From Epiperipatus broadwayi (lineage: Eukaryota > Onychophora > Udeonychophora > Euonychophora > Peripatidae): DNA of 64,000 bases. Under the pieces are notes generated by a model. It did no database searches and was not told where the DNA came from. It saw only the letters and a list, made by a program, of their open reading frames with translations. Position 1 is the first letter of the stretch. Every line of letters starts with the position of its first letter. Location of the stretch: the NCBI GenBank assembly GCA_028023455.1, contig JAQFVV010006305.1, positions 3,771,001 through 3,835,000 on the forward strand. The letters run 5' to 3'. Both the position numbers and the translations under genes were made by a program. Shown in pieces: positions 24,646-36,205 of this stretch.

Positions 24646-25370
24646 TACAAAAACATTAAAATTCAGAATGTCTTTTTATCTTTAGGAAGAAATGATAAAA
24701 CAGTTATCAATTATTGGACAAAAATTATATAGGGTATTAGTCTAGCATTAAAAAAGTATGCTTTCTATATAATCACAATTTAACAGCCTATGCAAATATG
24801 CCTAGACTGCTTTCTTTCAGATTACTGAATGTACAATCCAATTATTGACTGATAAATAGGTTATTTATTCTTAGAGAATAAATCACTCAGCATATTAAAT
24901 TCTTTCCCTTATAAGCAAGTGTTTAAACCACTATTAAAGTTAATTTCTTCTAAATAAAAATAAATAATTATTACTGCCAATGACCACAAATATTTTTCTA
25001 TAATCTAACAATATTTTATGTTGGTTGCTTCATTTATTCTATTCAGTTCATACTTCATTAAAATGGCTTAACATTAACTTGAAAATTGCTGGTGGGCTCA
25101 CTGTTGGAGGAATCATTATTTTCTTGATGTATTATTTCAAGGTATAAAGATTAACTTTGATATTTTTGTCACTGTCAGCTTGTCTGCATTATATATGATA
25201 CAATATATAATTATATAATGGTTGTATATTACTAATTAATCATTTAGGATAATAATTCAGGATATTAGAGATTTTAGTTTAGTAATTAATTTTTTTTATA
25301 TCTTATGCTCATTTAGTAAACAAATACTATAGTACAATATTTACATGATCACTATCTCCCATGCTTGCTT
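24646..25370. other. No gene recognised
   Basis: AT-rich, no repeats or frames of note. Confidence 0.5.
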
Positions 25371-25711
25371 AGGATCTAATGCAACCCTCCAGCAGCCACC
25401 TTTTATCTCTGCATAACTACAAAACTATGAGAATAAAATTGAAAACACACAAATATTTTTAATCTAAGCTCAATAGTTTATATAATCATATGGGTCTGAA
25501 CTCAGTGCAACACCCATGCCTTTTGGTGTCTTTGGTTGTAAAAAAACCAACGACACCAAAATGTATGGGTGCTGCACTGAGTTCAGAAGCATATGATTAT
25601 ATAAGCTGTTGAGCTTAGATTGAAAATATTTGTGGGTTTTCAATTTTATTCTCATAGTTTTGTAGTTATGCAGAGATAAAAGGTGGCTGCTGGAGGGTTG
25701 CATTAGATCCT
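25371..25711. mobile_element. 341-bp near-perfect palindrome (hairpin element)
   Basis: Left arm 25371-25537 and right arm 25545-25711 are inverted complements with only scattered mismatches, meeting at a loop of a few A residues (centre about 25541). AGGATCTAATG opens it and CATTAGATCCT closes it. A transcript would fold into a stem of about 165 bp. Open frames across it are palindrome by-products. It may be a snap-back DNA element; flanking duplications are not evident. Confidence 0.8.
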
Positions 25712-25746
25712 AAGATCTAGGTGCAGTGTTCTCAGATCCAAGGCTC

Positions 25747-25790
25747 CTCACTGATGAAGGTCACAAGACAGAAACTACTTTGGGGATATT
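25747..25790 (+). repeat. Hammerhead-like GAAAC motif, copy B
   Basis: CTGATGA (25751-25757), then AGGTC-ACAA-GACA with a weak GTC/GAC stem, then GAAAC (25771-25775) and a CTTTGGGGAT tail. It lies 40 bp right of the large palindrome. The core heptamer is exact, but stem II is imperfect and stems I and III are not seen. Confidence 0.35.
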
Positions 25791-25799
25791 GGATGAGTA

Positions 25800-27214
25800 G
25801 GCACTAGATAGAGATTTTATGCATAAGCCTTCTGGCATCTATTGATTACTATGTCTTACTTTGAGTGGCACTACTGTATGGAGAGACTTTTGCCTATTTT
25901 AAGTACAATTTTTATTTATTTTGTTTACAAAAAAGTAGTCAAACATCATTTACAACAATCAAATTTTATATTATGATGTATTGGATAATGAAAAAACGGA
26001 TGATAGTCACTTACTATTGCAACAGTCAGAATTCATATATCTAATTAACCAGTTCTGTCTTCCCTCCACTACAGTCGAAGAGCAGCACTACAGGTAGGTT
26101 CAGGGCCTGCAATGCTGAGTTTGAAACCAGTAGATTGACTACACAACATGTAACTATGGGATAATATATCTGCCATCACATTAGCAAACATCTTTTAGGC
26201 CACAGAGATCAGTGAGATGCAAGAGACTCAAACCAATTCTACTACAACTAATATTATTACCAATCTAATGAATGACCTTGTTATATTTAATTTATTTTAA
26301 CATGTGACAGGACATTACGGAAATAGGCACGAAGATATAGATATAATTAAAACTATATTTAATATTGATATAAATCTATTTACAAGCTTGGAGTTTGATC
26401 TTTGTCAATACTCCTAATATGGAATTAGTACACATTATTAATACATTAATCATTCAACCTGTCCCTATGGGTATTTAATGGTAGCAAACTGTTTATTTCA
26501 TGCCTAGACTAAGTACATTAGCTATCATGTGAGGTAAACATTGAACAAGATACACGGCTGCAAATTTACTCATTCCAACAATATATTATATATAAAGTTT
26601 TATTTACATGATTAATTCTAAAGAGGGCCTGTTATTGAAGGGAAAAATAACATGAAAGGCTTGGGAAGTGAAATCATAAGCAGAGATTAAAGGAATAATT
26701 AACTAGACGAGAGGTGGTATTGATAGAGATGCCATAGAATAATAATAAAGTGAACTTTGAGATGCAAGCCAGGAGTGAAATATAAACTCATGGGCAGGAT
26801 TCTTGCCAGGGACCCTATGACACCAGTCATAATAACAAGTCTGAGTGTACAGAAAATTCTGCCACTGTTACTACCCGGCTGCATGATGGACTCAGCTTTC
26901 CATGGGAGCACTTTGAACTGTGCCCTTCCATATGGAGAGGAATGATACCTTTAAATATGAGTATCCGATGATTTCTTTGGCTTTAAATAAGATAAACTTT
27001 GGCATCGCTGAATAATAACATCTATCATTTGATAATATAACATAATTTATATATTTAATTGCTAATAAATGATGACTCACTCCCAAGGCCCAAATTTACG
27101 AGTGATTAACTTACAAGCCCTTGAATAACACAAGATTGGTTGGATTATGAAGTTACATTAAACAGACACCAATTGATACAAATAAAAAAAGGTAAACATT
27201 ATAATTCTATCATA
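25800..27214. other. No gene recognised; GC-richer island near 26.75-26.95 kb
   Basis: Two splice-like signals (pyrimidine tract plus ACAG at 26074 and GTAGGT at 26094) bracket 19 bases but no gene structure supports them. The island 26720-26945 has short frames on both strands and no known motif. Confidence 0.4.
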
Positions 27215-27336
27215 TTTCTAATGTTAAGTTAAAATATCTGCCCACAAAAATTATGGTACACCCACACTCATATAATTTCTAATGTTAAGTTAAAATATCT
27301 GCCCACAAAAATTATGGTACACCCTCACTCATAGCT
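27215..27336. repeat. Tandem duplication, 61-bp unit
   Basis: TTTCTAATGTTAAGTTAAAA to CACTCATA repeats twice with a single clear substitution, so the duplication is recent. Confidence 0.95.
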
Positions 27337-28690
27337 AATCATGAAATTCAGATGCATCTCTGAAGCTAAGATAATTTATTTAAAATATAAGACGATACTA
27401 GAAAGCATATTAATATAAAATGAGATGCATCTGAGAAATAATTTCTAAAAATATAAAGATAGATAATTCCCAAGCTAGCCGCTTTATCAACATAAGATGA
27501 GTTTACTATAAATATATTATGTAATGACTCCACGCATTTTAGCAAAGGCTAACATTTAATAAAGTTAAGAGGCTAGGTCAAAAATTATTGAGGCATGAAA
27601 TTAATTACATCAATAAATAAATATTAATATAACTAGATACCCAAGGAAAAGGAAAGATCGTATAGTAATTAAACCTTTAAAGGTTACAGATTTTTAAGAA
27701 GTTTAGTGATTTTAAATAGGATTTACATGAATAGCCATTATGAATAGAATTATGCGAATTAGAGATATGAGCTCTAGTTTTGAATAAAGGAGCATGAAAT
27801 TTCTTAAAGATTTTTGGGTACAAGTTACCTTTGATTTAAGCAGAATATGTACATTTCTCAGTGATCCTCTTGTTCATGAAGTATGGCACAGTAGTTTTTC
27901 CTTAACAGTTAGTTCATTTAATGATCATGATTATAAACAGCAGTTGATTAGGCAGAAGCATACAGATTACAGCAGACAATTTCAATTCATAAGGGATCCA
28001 GTGCATCTACCATCCTCCAGATGAGAATAGCGCATGCCTACTACTCGGACATCACAATGTTATATGTAAATAGCATACTTTAATAATTTGATGCATGAAA
28101 GAAAGCAGTAGGCAGATTACAGAAAAAATGAAAAAAAAAATCCATTTTACTTTGAACAAGACTTTATATACTATTTGCTTCCCTTGTTCTTTATCTTTCG
28201 GATCCATCTAATATTATGTAACTGTTCACCTTTTAGGTTCACCCAAATATCTGCAGGTAAAATAATGCATTAAGAGCACATGTTCATTTCTCATTTTAAT
28301 TAGAATATTTTGCTTTACTTTATTGCATATTTCACCTATGACCTCATTATACTGCAGGTGTTTCTTTAAAAACTAATTAAAAGCTTTCAGGAATATTTCT
28401 CAGTATTCTATTGTCTTTCCCCACCCACTATGACTTGCAATTTTACTTAGCAGGGGAATTTCTATTTTTAATACATTTAAATATTTAAAAAGGTTAAAAA
28501 CAAAATTTAGATTTTATAAATTAAAATGTTATATAACTTTGACCTAAATAATTATTAATACAAAATATTAAATATTCTAAATTTAATAAATTATTTTCAA
28601 TGCCTTAATATCTCATATTGGAGTGTGTGTGCATGTGGCATATTTAACAAGCTTTTATGTATATAACTAATATTATTATACACACACAGT
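27337..28690. other. No gene recognised
   Basis: A plus-strand frame of 76 codons (27794-28024) has ordinary amino-acid composition but no recognised motif and no splice or start context. The rest is AT-rich. Confidence 0.4.
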
Positions 28691-28734
28691 CCAATGTTGA
28701 GGGTTTAAATTTAGTTGGGATGGAGGAGTAGGTA

Positions 28735-28825
28735 GAAGACGATAAAACAAATATGATATGACTGAGATGAAACTAAGATTCGAACTTGAATCTTATAGTT
28801 ACACTATATACCAACATTCAAAGAA
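28735..28825 (-). repeat. Possible tRNA-derived SINE relic
   Basis: On the minus strand TGGTATATAGTG (A-box-like) is followed about 20 bp later by AGTTCGAATCTTAG (B-box-like). Spacing is shorter than in a real tRNA and no cloverleaf can be drawn with confidence. Confidence 0.3.
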
Positions 28826-29211
28826 AGAACTGATCAATAAGAAATATAGTATTTATTATTAAATTTATAACAAAAAATGTATTAAATAAAGACATGGAAA
28901 TAATCAGTTATTATTAATTATGTATAGTCATGATATTTTTTAAAAATTTATTATAAAGAATATAAATAAATAAATTTTACCTCTTCACAGAAAATTTTAA
29001 AACTTTTAATACAAATTTACAAACAAAATTAAAAAAATATTTTTTAAAATTTATAAAAAAAATAACTAAAGGTTAGAAAGTGAAGTTAATTTTTCTAATG
29101 TAAAAAAAAAAAAGACGCACCTATTATAAGAATGAAAAAAGAAAGAGAAATAAATGTTCATTCAAATTAAGAAAAAAAAACTACATCCATAGACGGTGAT
29201 GCTGATAAAAA
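28826..29211. other. Nothing recognised
   Basis: Very AT-rich with A and T homopolymers. Confidence 0.6.
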
Positions 29212-29462
29212 ATGCTGGCACAAACAAATGTGTAAATAAATGCATTTGCAATCTTCTAAAAATGAAGATAATTTTATAAGTGAATATTAAAAAATATCCT
29301 GATCAGGAGAAAGTTCTTAGTCATAATGTTGATTTATTATCTCATATTCACTTAAAAAAATTAATTGCTTGCATTCACTTTAAAAAAATATTGTTTTCAT
29401 TTTTAGAAGATTGTAAATGTGTTTAATTCAATCTTTATTTACTCATTTGTTTGTGCCCGCAT
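29212..29462. mobile_element. TIR/fold-back element
   Basis: Outer ends ATGCTGGCACAAACAAATG and CATTTGTTTGTGCCCGCAT are inverted complements. Pairing continues inward through AATCTTCTAAAAATGAA against TTCATTTTTAGAAGATT. Arms are about 80 bp around a spacer of about 85 bp. Non-coding; probably a MITE. No clear target duplication. Confidence 0.65.
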
Positions 29463-30291
29463 TATAATATAAGTGCATACTTTTCTTCGTGAATAAAATA
29501 TTTTCTCTTAGTACCTATTGCCGAACTGATATGTATGTGAAATCTCATAGTCAGACTAATATCTATGTACCTTCTCATATATTTATATCATGTACTTATT
29601 ACTGTAAATTTGATAATAAATGTATATATTTAACTTATTATCAATGCAAAATATGAACAAACAATCTATTCATTTTATATTGTTTTGGTTAATTTTCATT
29701 TCTAAATATATTATTTTCATGAGTTTATTAATACGATAACTATCATATCTCCAATAATAAATACTTACATTTTATTTCATACTGATTAGTTTTTTAATTT
29801 GTATTATGCTATTCCATCTAGTGCATAGATTTTTCACTTAGTAATTCAAAAAAATTAGCCTACATCTCTATCTCTATTCACAATTGCCTTTAATAAATAT
29901 ATAAGGATTATTAAACATTTATTATTAGATTTAAAATTATTGCACTTTAATTGGTACTTTGGTATTAGTGCTGTTATAACATATTACTCCAATGATGTTT
30001 TCATCTGGTAATATTTATTCAAAGTTCAAGTTAATGATGTCATGGCAACCAAACTACTGGCATGACTAATCCACGTCAATGATTAAGATATGTATGAGAA
30101 AACTTGAAAGATTAAAAAATAAGCTCCCTGCAAGATTTTGTGCTATCATAACTATCTTTTGTGTTATCATGTTGTCCGTACTAACACTGTGAATTGTTTC
30201 ACTGAGATTTTTTCAGCAATTTTTTTCTGTGGCTTTTAAAACTTTTTCATTGTGATTTTAAATATGTTGTAATTTCAGTCATTTTTAAAAA
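29463..30291. other. No gene recognised
   Basis: AT-rich. The left part of the Merlin-type element presumably lies in its last few hundred bases, but its TIR was not identified. Confidence 0.45.
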
Positions 30292-31040
30292 TGAGTATAA
30301 AAACATAAGAATTACCTACTTCAGAAGAGGAAGCAATCAATTTCTTCAGTGACAACAGCCATGATATAAAAATGTATATACACACTTCTTACAAGCAATA
30401 GTAGTATTACTCTTCAAATTGCCTCAAAAAAGTAACCATTAATAAAGGAACTTGGTTTGAAAACTCTATGTTTCATATAAAGCTGGCCTCAACAATTGAC
30501 ATTCATCAAATGCTGTGATGATCATCTGGAAATGGCCACCCAAACTATAGTTGATTGGAACACTATCTATGCTAAGTGTGTACATGGAGGTTATTATGCA
30601 CAGAAAAATAGAAAATTGGGGGTCCAGAGAAAATAGTTGAGATATACAAAAGCTTATTTACAAAATGTAAAAACAAGATTGGCAGAGAGTGGATATTTGG
30701 TGGAATTTGTAGGCAGATGGAAAAATATTATATATTTAAAATTAAAGACAGAACTATGATCACTCTCATGCAAGCCATTAGAGAAAATGTGGAGAGACTT
30801 ACAATTTACACAGATTGCTGGAAAGACTATAAAACAGAGGGATAATGAGATTCCAGTTAAAGACTTTGCAGTTAATTACACATATAACTTCATCAACCCC
30901 ATAGCTAGTGTGGATACACAAAATATTGAAAAACTATGGGGTTTGGACAAATGGTGAAATCAAAAACACAGAGGATCAGCATGTCAATAACTGGATTCAT
31001 ATTTGACTGAATTCACGAGGAAGTGAATATATAAAAAAGA
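30292..31040 (+). pseudogene. ISXO2/Merlin-type transposase pseudogene
   Basis: Translated in pieces, the segment matches the layout of ISXO2-like (IS1595/Merlin superfamily) DDE transposases: an N-terminal stretch from an ATG at 30292 (EEEAINFFSDN), a helix-turn-helix-like part ending in TQTIVDWNTIY (about 30540-30575), the first catalytic block (EIYKSLF, about 30639, where the usual D of EIDESLF is changed), IGREWIFGGICRQ, the second block IYTDCWKDY (about 30805-30831) with its Asp kept, and the third block VDTQNIEKLW (about 30911-30940), then LDSYLTEF-like near 30990-31010. At least three frameshifts and several stops break it. Normally it cuts and pastes an element with short TIRs. The TIRs could not be located. 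Confidence 0.75.
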
Positions 31041-33595
31041 TACTTTCCTTTAAATTTTAAAACACATTGCACAGTTCAGTCCCACAGTGACTCTTGTCAT
31101 TTGTAAGTTGTTGTTTTTTTACAGAAATATTTGTTTTTATTTTTAAAATATTTTTTAAAATATTACATTAAAGTTATACTTCACTACCTTAAAGTTACAG
31201 TTTATCATTTTTTTTGAGACTAAACATGATTTGTGATGGCACAAAGTGCCACGGTATGCAGGGAGAAGGAAGAAAGTTTTCACAACTCATAACTACCTGT
31301 TTATTTAAGGTTTTAATGACTTTTTGCCTTTCCCCCATAATTAATATATGTCTCCATTATTTTTTCCCCATATTATATGTGCTAGGGTGTATTACATCTG
31401 GTGACATACTGTTCTAAGTTTGCAATATGTTTAAAATAATGCTTCTGTGGTATCTGCAGATAAATGTTATCGATTAAATTTTCTGCATATTACTTTGGAG
31501 GTCATCTTAAAGACCACAAACTTAGCATAATACAGAGTAACATATCATAGCAGGACTAATACCAAAGTACCCTTTATTTTTAGATATAGATAGAATTTAT
31601 ATTTAATACAGATCAATTATATCTATAATATTTATAAAGATGTTTGATAATCTTCATCTTTTTGATAATCTTCATCTTTTTTAATAGTTAATTTATTTCT
31701 GATCAAATGCAATTAATTTATTTATGAATTTTATTTACATTTAACCATATAATGACAAAATTTAAAAACAAAACAAAATAAAACACAAATGTAAAGTTTT
31801 CTGGCAAATATTTTAACCAACCAGATCTTTCTAATTAGTTCACCCTTATGAAGTTCATTAAATGCTTTAATAATGTCTCAGATGCAGATTTGAAATGTAA
31901 TCACAAGTTTGTACATATAAGTAAATGAGACTTAATCTAAATGTTGACTGACCATTTCTGAAGATATATTTCAATAAATTACTTTTAAAGATTTTCAACA
32001 AGATTCACTCGATACAGTCTGTAAAAATTATTCTATAAGGGTATTTGCAGAAGACTATTTTAAATGCCTAAAATAATGGTATTAAAAAAAAATGGTGAAA
32101 ATGTTAATTACAATACATATATTGTTTTGTTTTATATTAATACATTTATATATGTGTGTGTTGCATATAAGTTGAAAACATTTTATCTTTTCTGTTTTTC
32201 TTGTGAATAGTTTATTCAAAGAATATGTTAAAATAACAATAAACATTCTTATTCTTACAGAAATAGACGTATTAGGCAGATGGGTGACTAGCCAAAGGCA
32301 GTGCTGTTTTACCTAATAATTAAAACTTCACTACAGCTCCGTCAAAGGTTTGCATTTTACGATGATAAAAATTACTTTAGCAATTGTGGCTTTCACGACT
32401 TTAAGTATAAAAATAGTTTGAATATATATATATATTTAGTTTCAAATAATAAAGATAATAATATAATTTAAAGAAGATTTTTATTTTACATTAATTTTGC
32501 ACAATTAACTTTTAAAGTCTATTTCTTTAATAGCTTTATTTATATATACTTTAATTGCCTTTTTTAAAAAAAAACATGAAAGATAATTTAAAAATTTAAA
32601 ACAATAGTTATCTTTTGTTTCATTTTTTTTTCATAATTGAATTAAATTTTACTTCAGTTTCAATTCACATTAACAGATCAAAATTCAGACTTTATTAAAT
32701 ATTTTAATATGACAATAAATTTCATTGATAGAAATGTCAAAAAAATATTACTTATATCTAGCAATATACTGCAATATAATCAGTTTAGCGCTGTATTCAA
32801 GCTACCAACAAATTCATAAGTAGCATATAGTGAAATGACTTTCTAGATCTGAAGAACACATGTGAATAGCAAATAAAACAGTGCCAAACCAAGTACCACT
32901 TTTGGCTTGCAGGATAAGGTTGTTTCATCAAAGGATAAGTACTGTTTCCAATAAAATCAACTGTTTTTCAATTACTTAAGCTAGTGTAGAGTTCAGTCAG
33001 GATCCTCTCATGCCATCAGTCATATCTCTATTTTTAATGTGATATTGAGATTGTGTTTTTGTGCAATTTCTATCTTTTAACTACACACACACAGCACTTT
33101 TGACTGTAATTTCCTTTTTGTTTTTTGTTGTAGCTCAAGCCCTCGAAAATTAAAAAAAGCCATGATGGGGAAAGATTTAATTTGATAGCCTCATACTATG
33201 ATATTCGCTTGAAGTAATACTATCACTAATGAGTCTTTTTGGAAATGAATTTGACACAGGCATTATAGGTGGAAAAGATGATATGTTCACACAGCCTTAT
33301 TAGGAATTCACCTGTCTATTATGAAAGAGAAAGAGCCTAGAAAATGTGATCTAAAAATAGCTTGTGTACCATAGTTTGGTTAGATCATTATATCTAGCAG
33401 AATACTTGATATAGTGATAAAAGTAATGATAATATCAGTAGTAATGATAAAACAGAAGGCAATGGTAATACAAAAAATAAGTATTATATACCTAATTATT
33501 TTTTCTAAACATGGATGAATTGAATATGAGAACTTTACTTGATTCAAACTCTTCAAGACCAAAATAAAGCTAAGAAGATGTTGAGATATAGGATT
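31041..33595. other. No gene recognised
   Basis: AT-rich. A 19-bp direct repeat (TGATAATCTTCATCTTTTT) occurs twice at about 31646-31683. Small frames at 31214-31417 (+) and 33380-33652 (-) lack recognisable motifs. Confidence 0.5.
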
Positions 33596-33870
33596 GATAT
33601 AGCTAGAGCTGGTGCAAGGGTACCTGGCACCCCTAGGTAAAGAAAAATTCACATGCCCCTTATCTATATATACTTACATACTCACATGCATGACCACACA
33701 CAATATAAAAAAATAGGAAATAAAAATAAATTGACTTTTTAAATTAACAATCAATATTAAAATTGTAAAAAAAAACAGATTTTTTTTTTCTGTAATTATA
33801 TTAAATGTCAATAATTCATTAACATATTTAATAATATCTTTACAGTTAAAGTTAAATATATGTTGTAATT

Positions 33871-34440
33871 TAATTAATTTTTTGTGCTTTTACTCTTGCA
33901 AATGTTTGTTTTAATATATCAATGACCAGTGTTTCATGTTCAATTGATATCATTGCCAAATCAGTCAGTCATTCTTGATCTATGATTGATGGAGTATATG
34001 TTTGTAGTAAACTCAATTTTAAAAACTTCTTTCTGAACTGGCTACTGATAATGGCAATTTTGTAAATATTCACAGTGTGATAAATAAATAAATTCATGTG
34101 TTTTCTAATATATATATGAGAGCATATAACTGCCATATATAAATAAATAAATTCATGTGTTTTATATATATATATGAGAGCATCAACTGCCAAAGTGTTT
34201 TCAGAAATTCGTCTTGCTATTCCTTACAATTTGTTACTTAAATCTGTTCCATTTCGAGAATTATTGTGCCTAAGGTGTTTTTCTAAAATGAAACATTTTT
34301 GAAGCAGCTCTTCAGAAGATATGTTGGTACAGATATTAGTATATTTTCCTGTCTACCAAGCTTTTCAGCCCATATCTTTGATAAATATACAGTTTCAGGG
34401 GCATATAATAATAAATCTACAAAGAATGGCTGATAGTAAA
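33871..34440 (-). pseudogene. ZMYM-type hAT transposase, C-terminal pseudogene
   Basis: The minus strand carries the C-terminal dimerisation region of a hAT transposase of the type found in ZMYM1-like proteins. Visible blocks in order: LRHNNSRNGTDLSNKL (about 34270-34220), ISENTLAVDALIYI (about 34205-34165), IYKIAIISSQFRKKFLKLSL (about 34070-34010), QTYTPSIIDQE (about 34003-33970) and, after a one-base shift, LTDLAMISIEHE (about 33966-33930), ending KAQKIN stop at 33871. In the family these correspond to the IPV..ASAERSFSKLK and QERL..LA.LSIEHE blocks. The region is interrupted by a 58-bp tandem duplication. The N-terminal part and zinc finger are not recognisable. Confidence 0.75.
34082..34191. 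repeat. Tandem duplication, 58-bp period, inside hAT
   Basis: AAATAAATAAATTCATGTG ... GAGAGCAT..AACTGCCA occurs twice. It splits the transposase reading and contains (TA)n. Confidence 0.85.
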
Positions 34441-35742
34441 TGTCATATTTGACTTTACTTTTTTTCATTAGGGTTATTAAAAAAAAATTGTGCAAAAATT
34501 AATTACAATATTTACTATTACCAGATATGTGTTAGTTGTTAATTAGAATTAACAATAATAAATAAAAAGTAAATATAACATATAAACATTGATATCTATA
34601 TATATTATAAAGACATTTAATTTATTTCTTAATTTTTAAATTAATAAATTTATTAAATATACACACATATTCTTATTTATAAATAATGCCTAAAATTAGA
34701 TTAATAAGTTAAAGTCTGCATTAATGGACATAATATGACGCTTTACAGTTATATTTTTTGTACTTGTATATTAATAAATTGACTTAGTACAAATAATAAT
34801 AATAATAAATAAAGTATAAATATTGTAATTAAATGAACAATTTTTTTTCCAAATAACACTAATGAAAAAAAATGTAAATATTAAATACATTTTTATTATA
34901 TGCGCCTGAACTTGTATATTTATCAAAAATACAGGCTGTAGAACTTAGTAGATGGGAAACCCAAAAGTACTGATATTTTTTCTAATTGGTAAACATTTAG
35001 AAGAACACAAAATTTTTCATTTGACACAGATATGTGTTTAATTTATTATCCACAGTTGCAACAGCAATGTCAATGATTGGAAAATAAAAATCAATTTAAA
35101 TTTTGGTTTAAAATTGCTAATAGATTGATCCTTTCCCTCATACATATAACTTTCATAAAAAAAAAATACAATACTAATAAAAAAAGGGGGAAAAAACAAA
35201 ATAATGTGAGCTTGTTGATGAAAAAAATTATTTTTATTTGCACCCCTGGAGCTTGTTGAATTAAATATCAAACTTGCATTTATTTGTTCTCTCTTCAGCA
35301 CTTGGAAAACTTAAATATATATATATATATAAAATTTGACACCCCCCAAAAATAAAATAACTAATATCACATATAATTTTAGAAAAAGAGAATACAGTAT
35401 TATTCTGAAGATAATTTTGTCACACATTATCCTACTACCATAACAATATCATGTCTCAGATCAAATGCATAAAAAATGCAAAAAATGGACAGATAAATAA
35501 ATGAATAAACAAGTTAGGAATTTTTTTTTCATGCCTAAATAGCTCAAGAGCAGAAGTCCAGTAAACAAATGGCAGTTTTGTCCGAGTGACAATTGCTCCA
35601 TTGTTTTGGTGCCCCTAGGTGGTTGACTAGTCATCTAATGACAATTCCAGGCCTGAATATAGTAGTTTGTAGTAAATTCATTTCAGAATAGAAGAAAGTT
35701 TAAAAGAACATGATAAGTAGCTACAATTTTTTTTGGATGGGC

Positions 35743-35793
35743 AAATCAGTCAGTGAAAGGAGAATACTGCATTCTCCTTTCACTGACTGATTT
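35743..35793. repeat. Perfect 23-bp hairpin
   Basis: AAATCAGTCAGTGAAAGGAG + AAT, five bases, then the exact complement. It lies 88 bp right of the hAT target duplication. No U-run follows in a way that would make it a terminator. Confidence 0.9.
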
Positions 35794-36205
35794 CCTGCCA
35801 AGTCTAATTTCATACTCTCTATCATTGGAATTCTTCATTATATCAATGAAACGCTAATGATTTAAAAATTTACCTTGCACAAATGGTACTAATGCTCATT
35901 TTATTAGCATCTGTGATCCACTTGAGATTCAAAGAAAGAAAGCATTTATTTCTTGCTGGATAGCATAATTACAACAATACATTAAAGAATGATTTTTTCC
36001 TTCTTCTTGGAGACTTTAAAACATTTGTCAGTATATTTTGGTCAAAAGTTGTTGCAAATAATGGTAGTGGTGTTATAAATTCAAATGATCTGTTGGTATT
36101 GAATTTTTGCACAATACATGGATTGACTACCACAAACATTTTATTCAGACAGAAAAATATTAAATAGGAGATCCACACTCAAAACATTGGTATTTAATAG
36201 ATTGT
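35794..36205. other. No gene recognised
   Basis: AT-rich lead-in to the LINE relic; its endonuclease part is lost or too diverged to see. Confidence 0.45.

Larger units (their letters stand above)
33604..35655 (-). mobile_element. hAT transposon with decayed transposase
   Basis: The left end reads TAGAGCTGGTGCAAGGGT and the right end, on the minus strand, CAGGCCTGGAATTGTC; both ends carry the inner box GGCACCCCTAGG / CCTAGGGGCACC in opposite orientation. The flanks GATATAGC (33596-33603) and AATATAGT (35656-35663) agree at 6 of 8 positions, as expected for an old 8-bp hAT target duplication. At 2.05 kb it is shorter than an intact element, so part of the coding region is deleted. Confidence 0.7.

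Noticed and set aside
25470-25703. Minus-strand ORF of 77 codons
   Set aside because: It spans the palindrome, so its reading is just the arm read twice.
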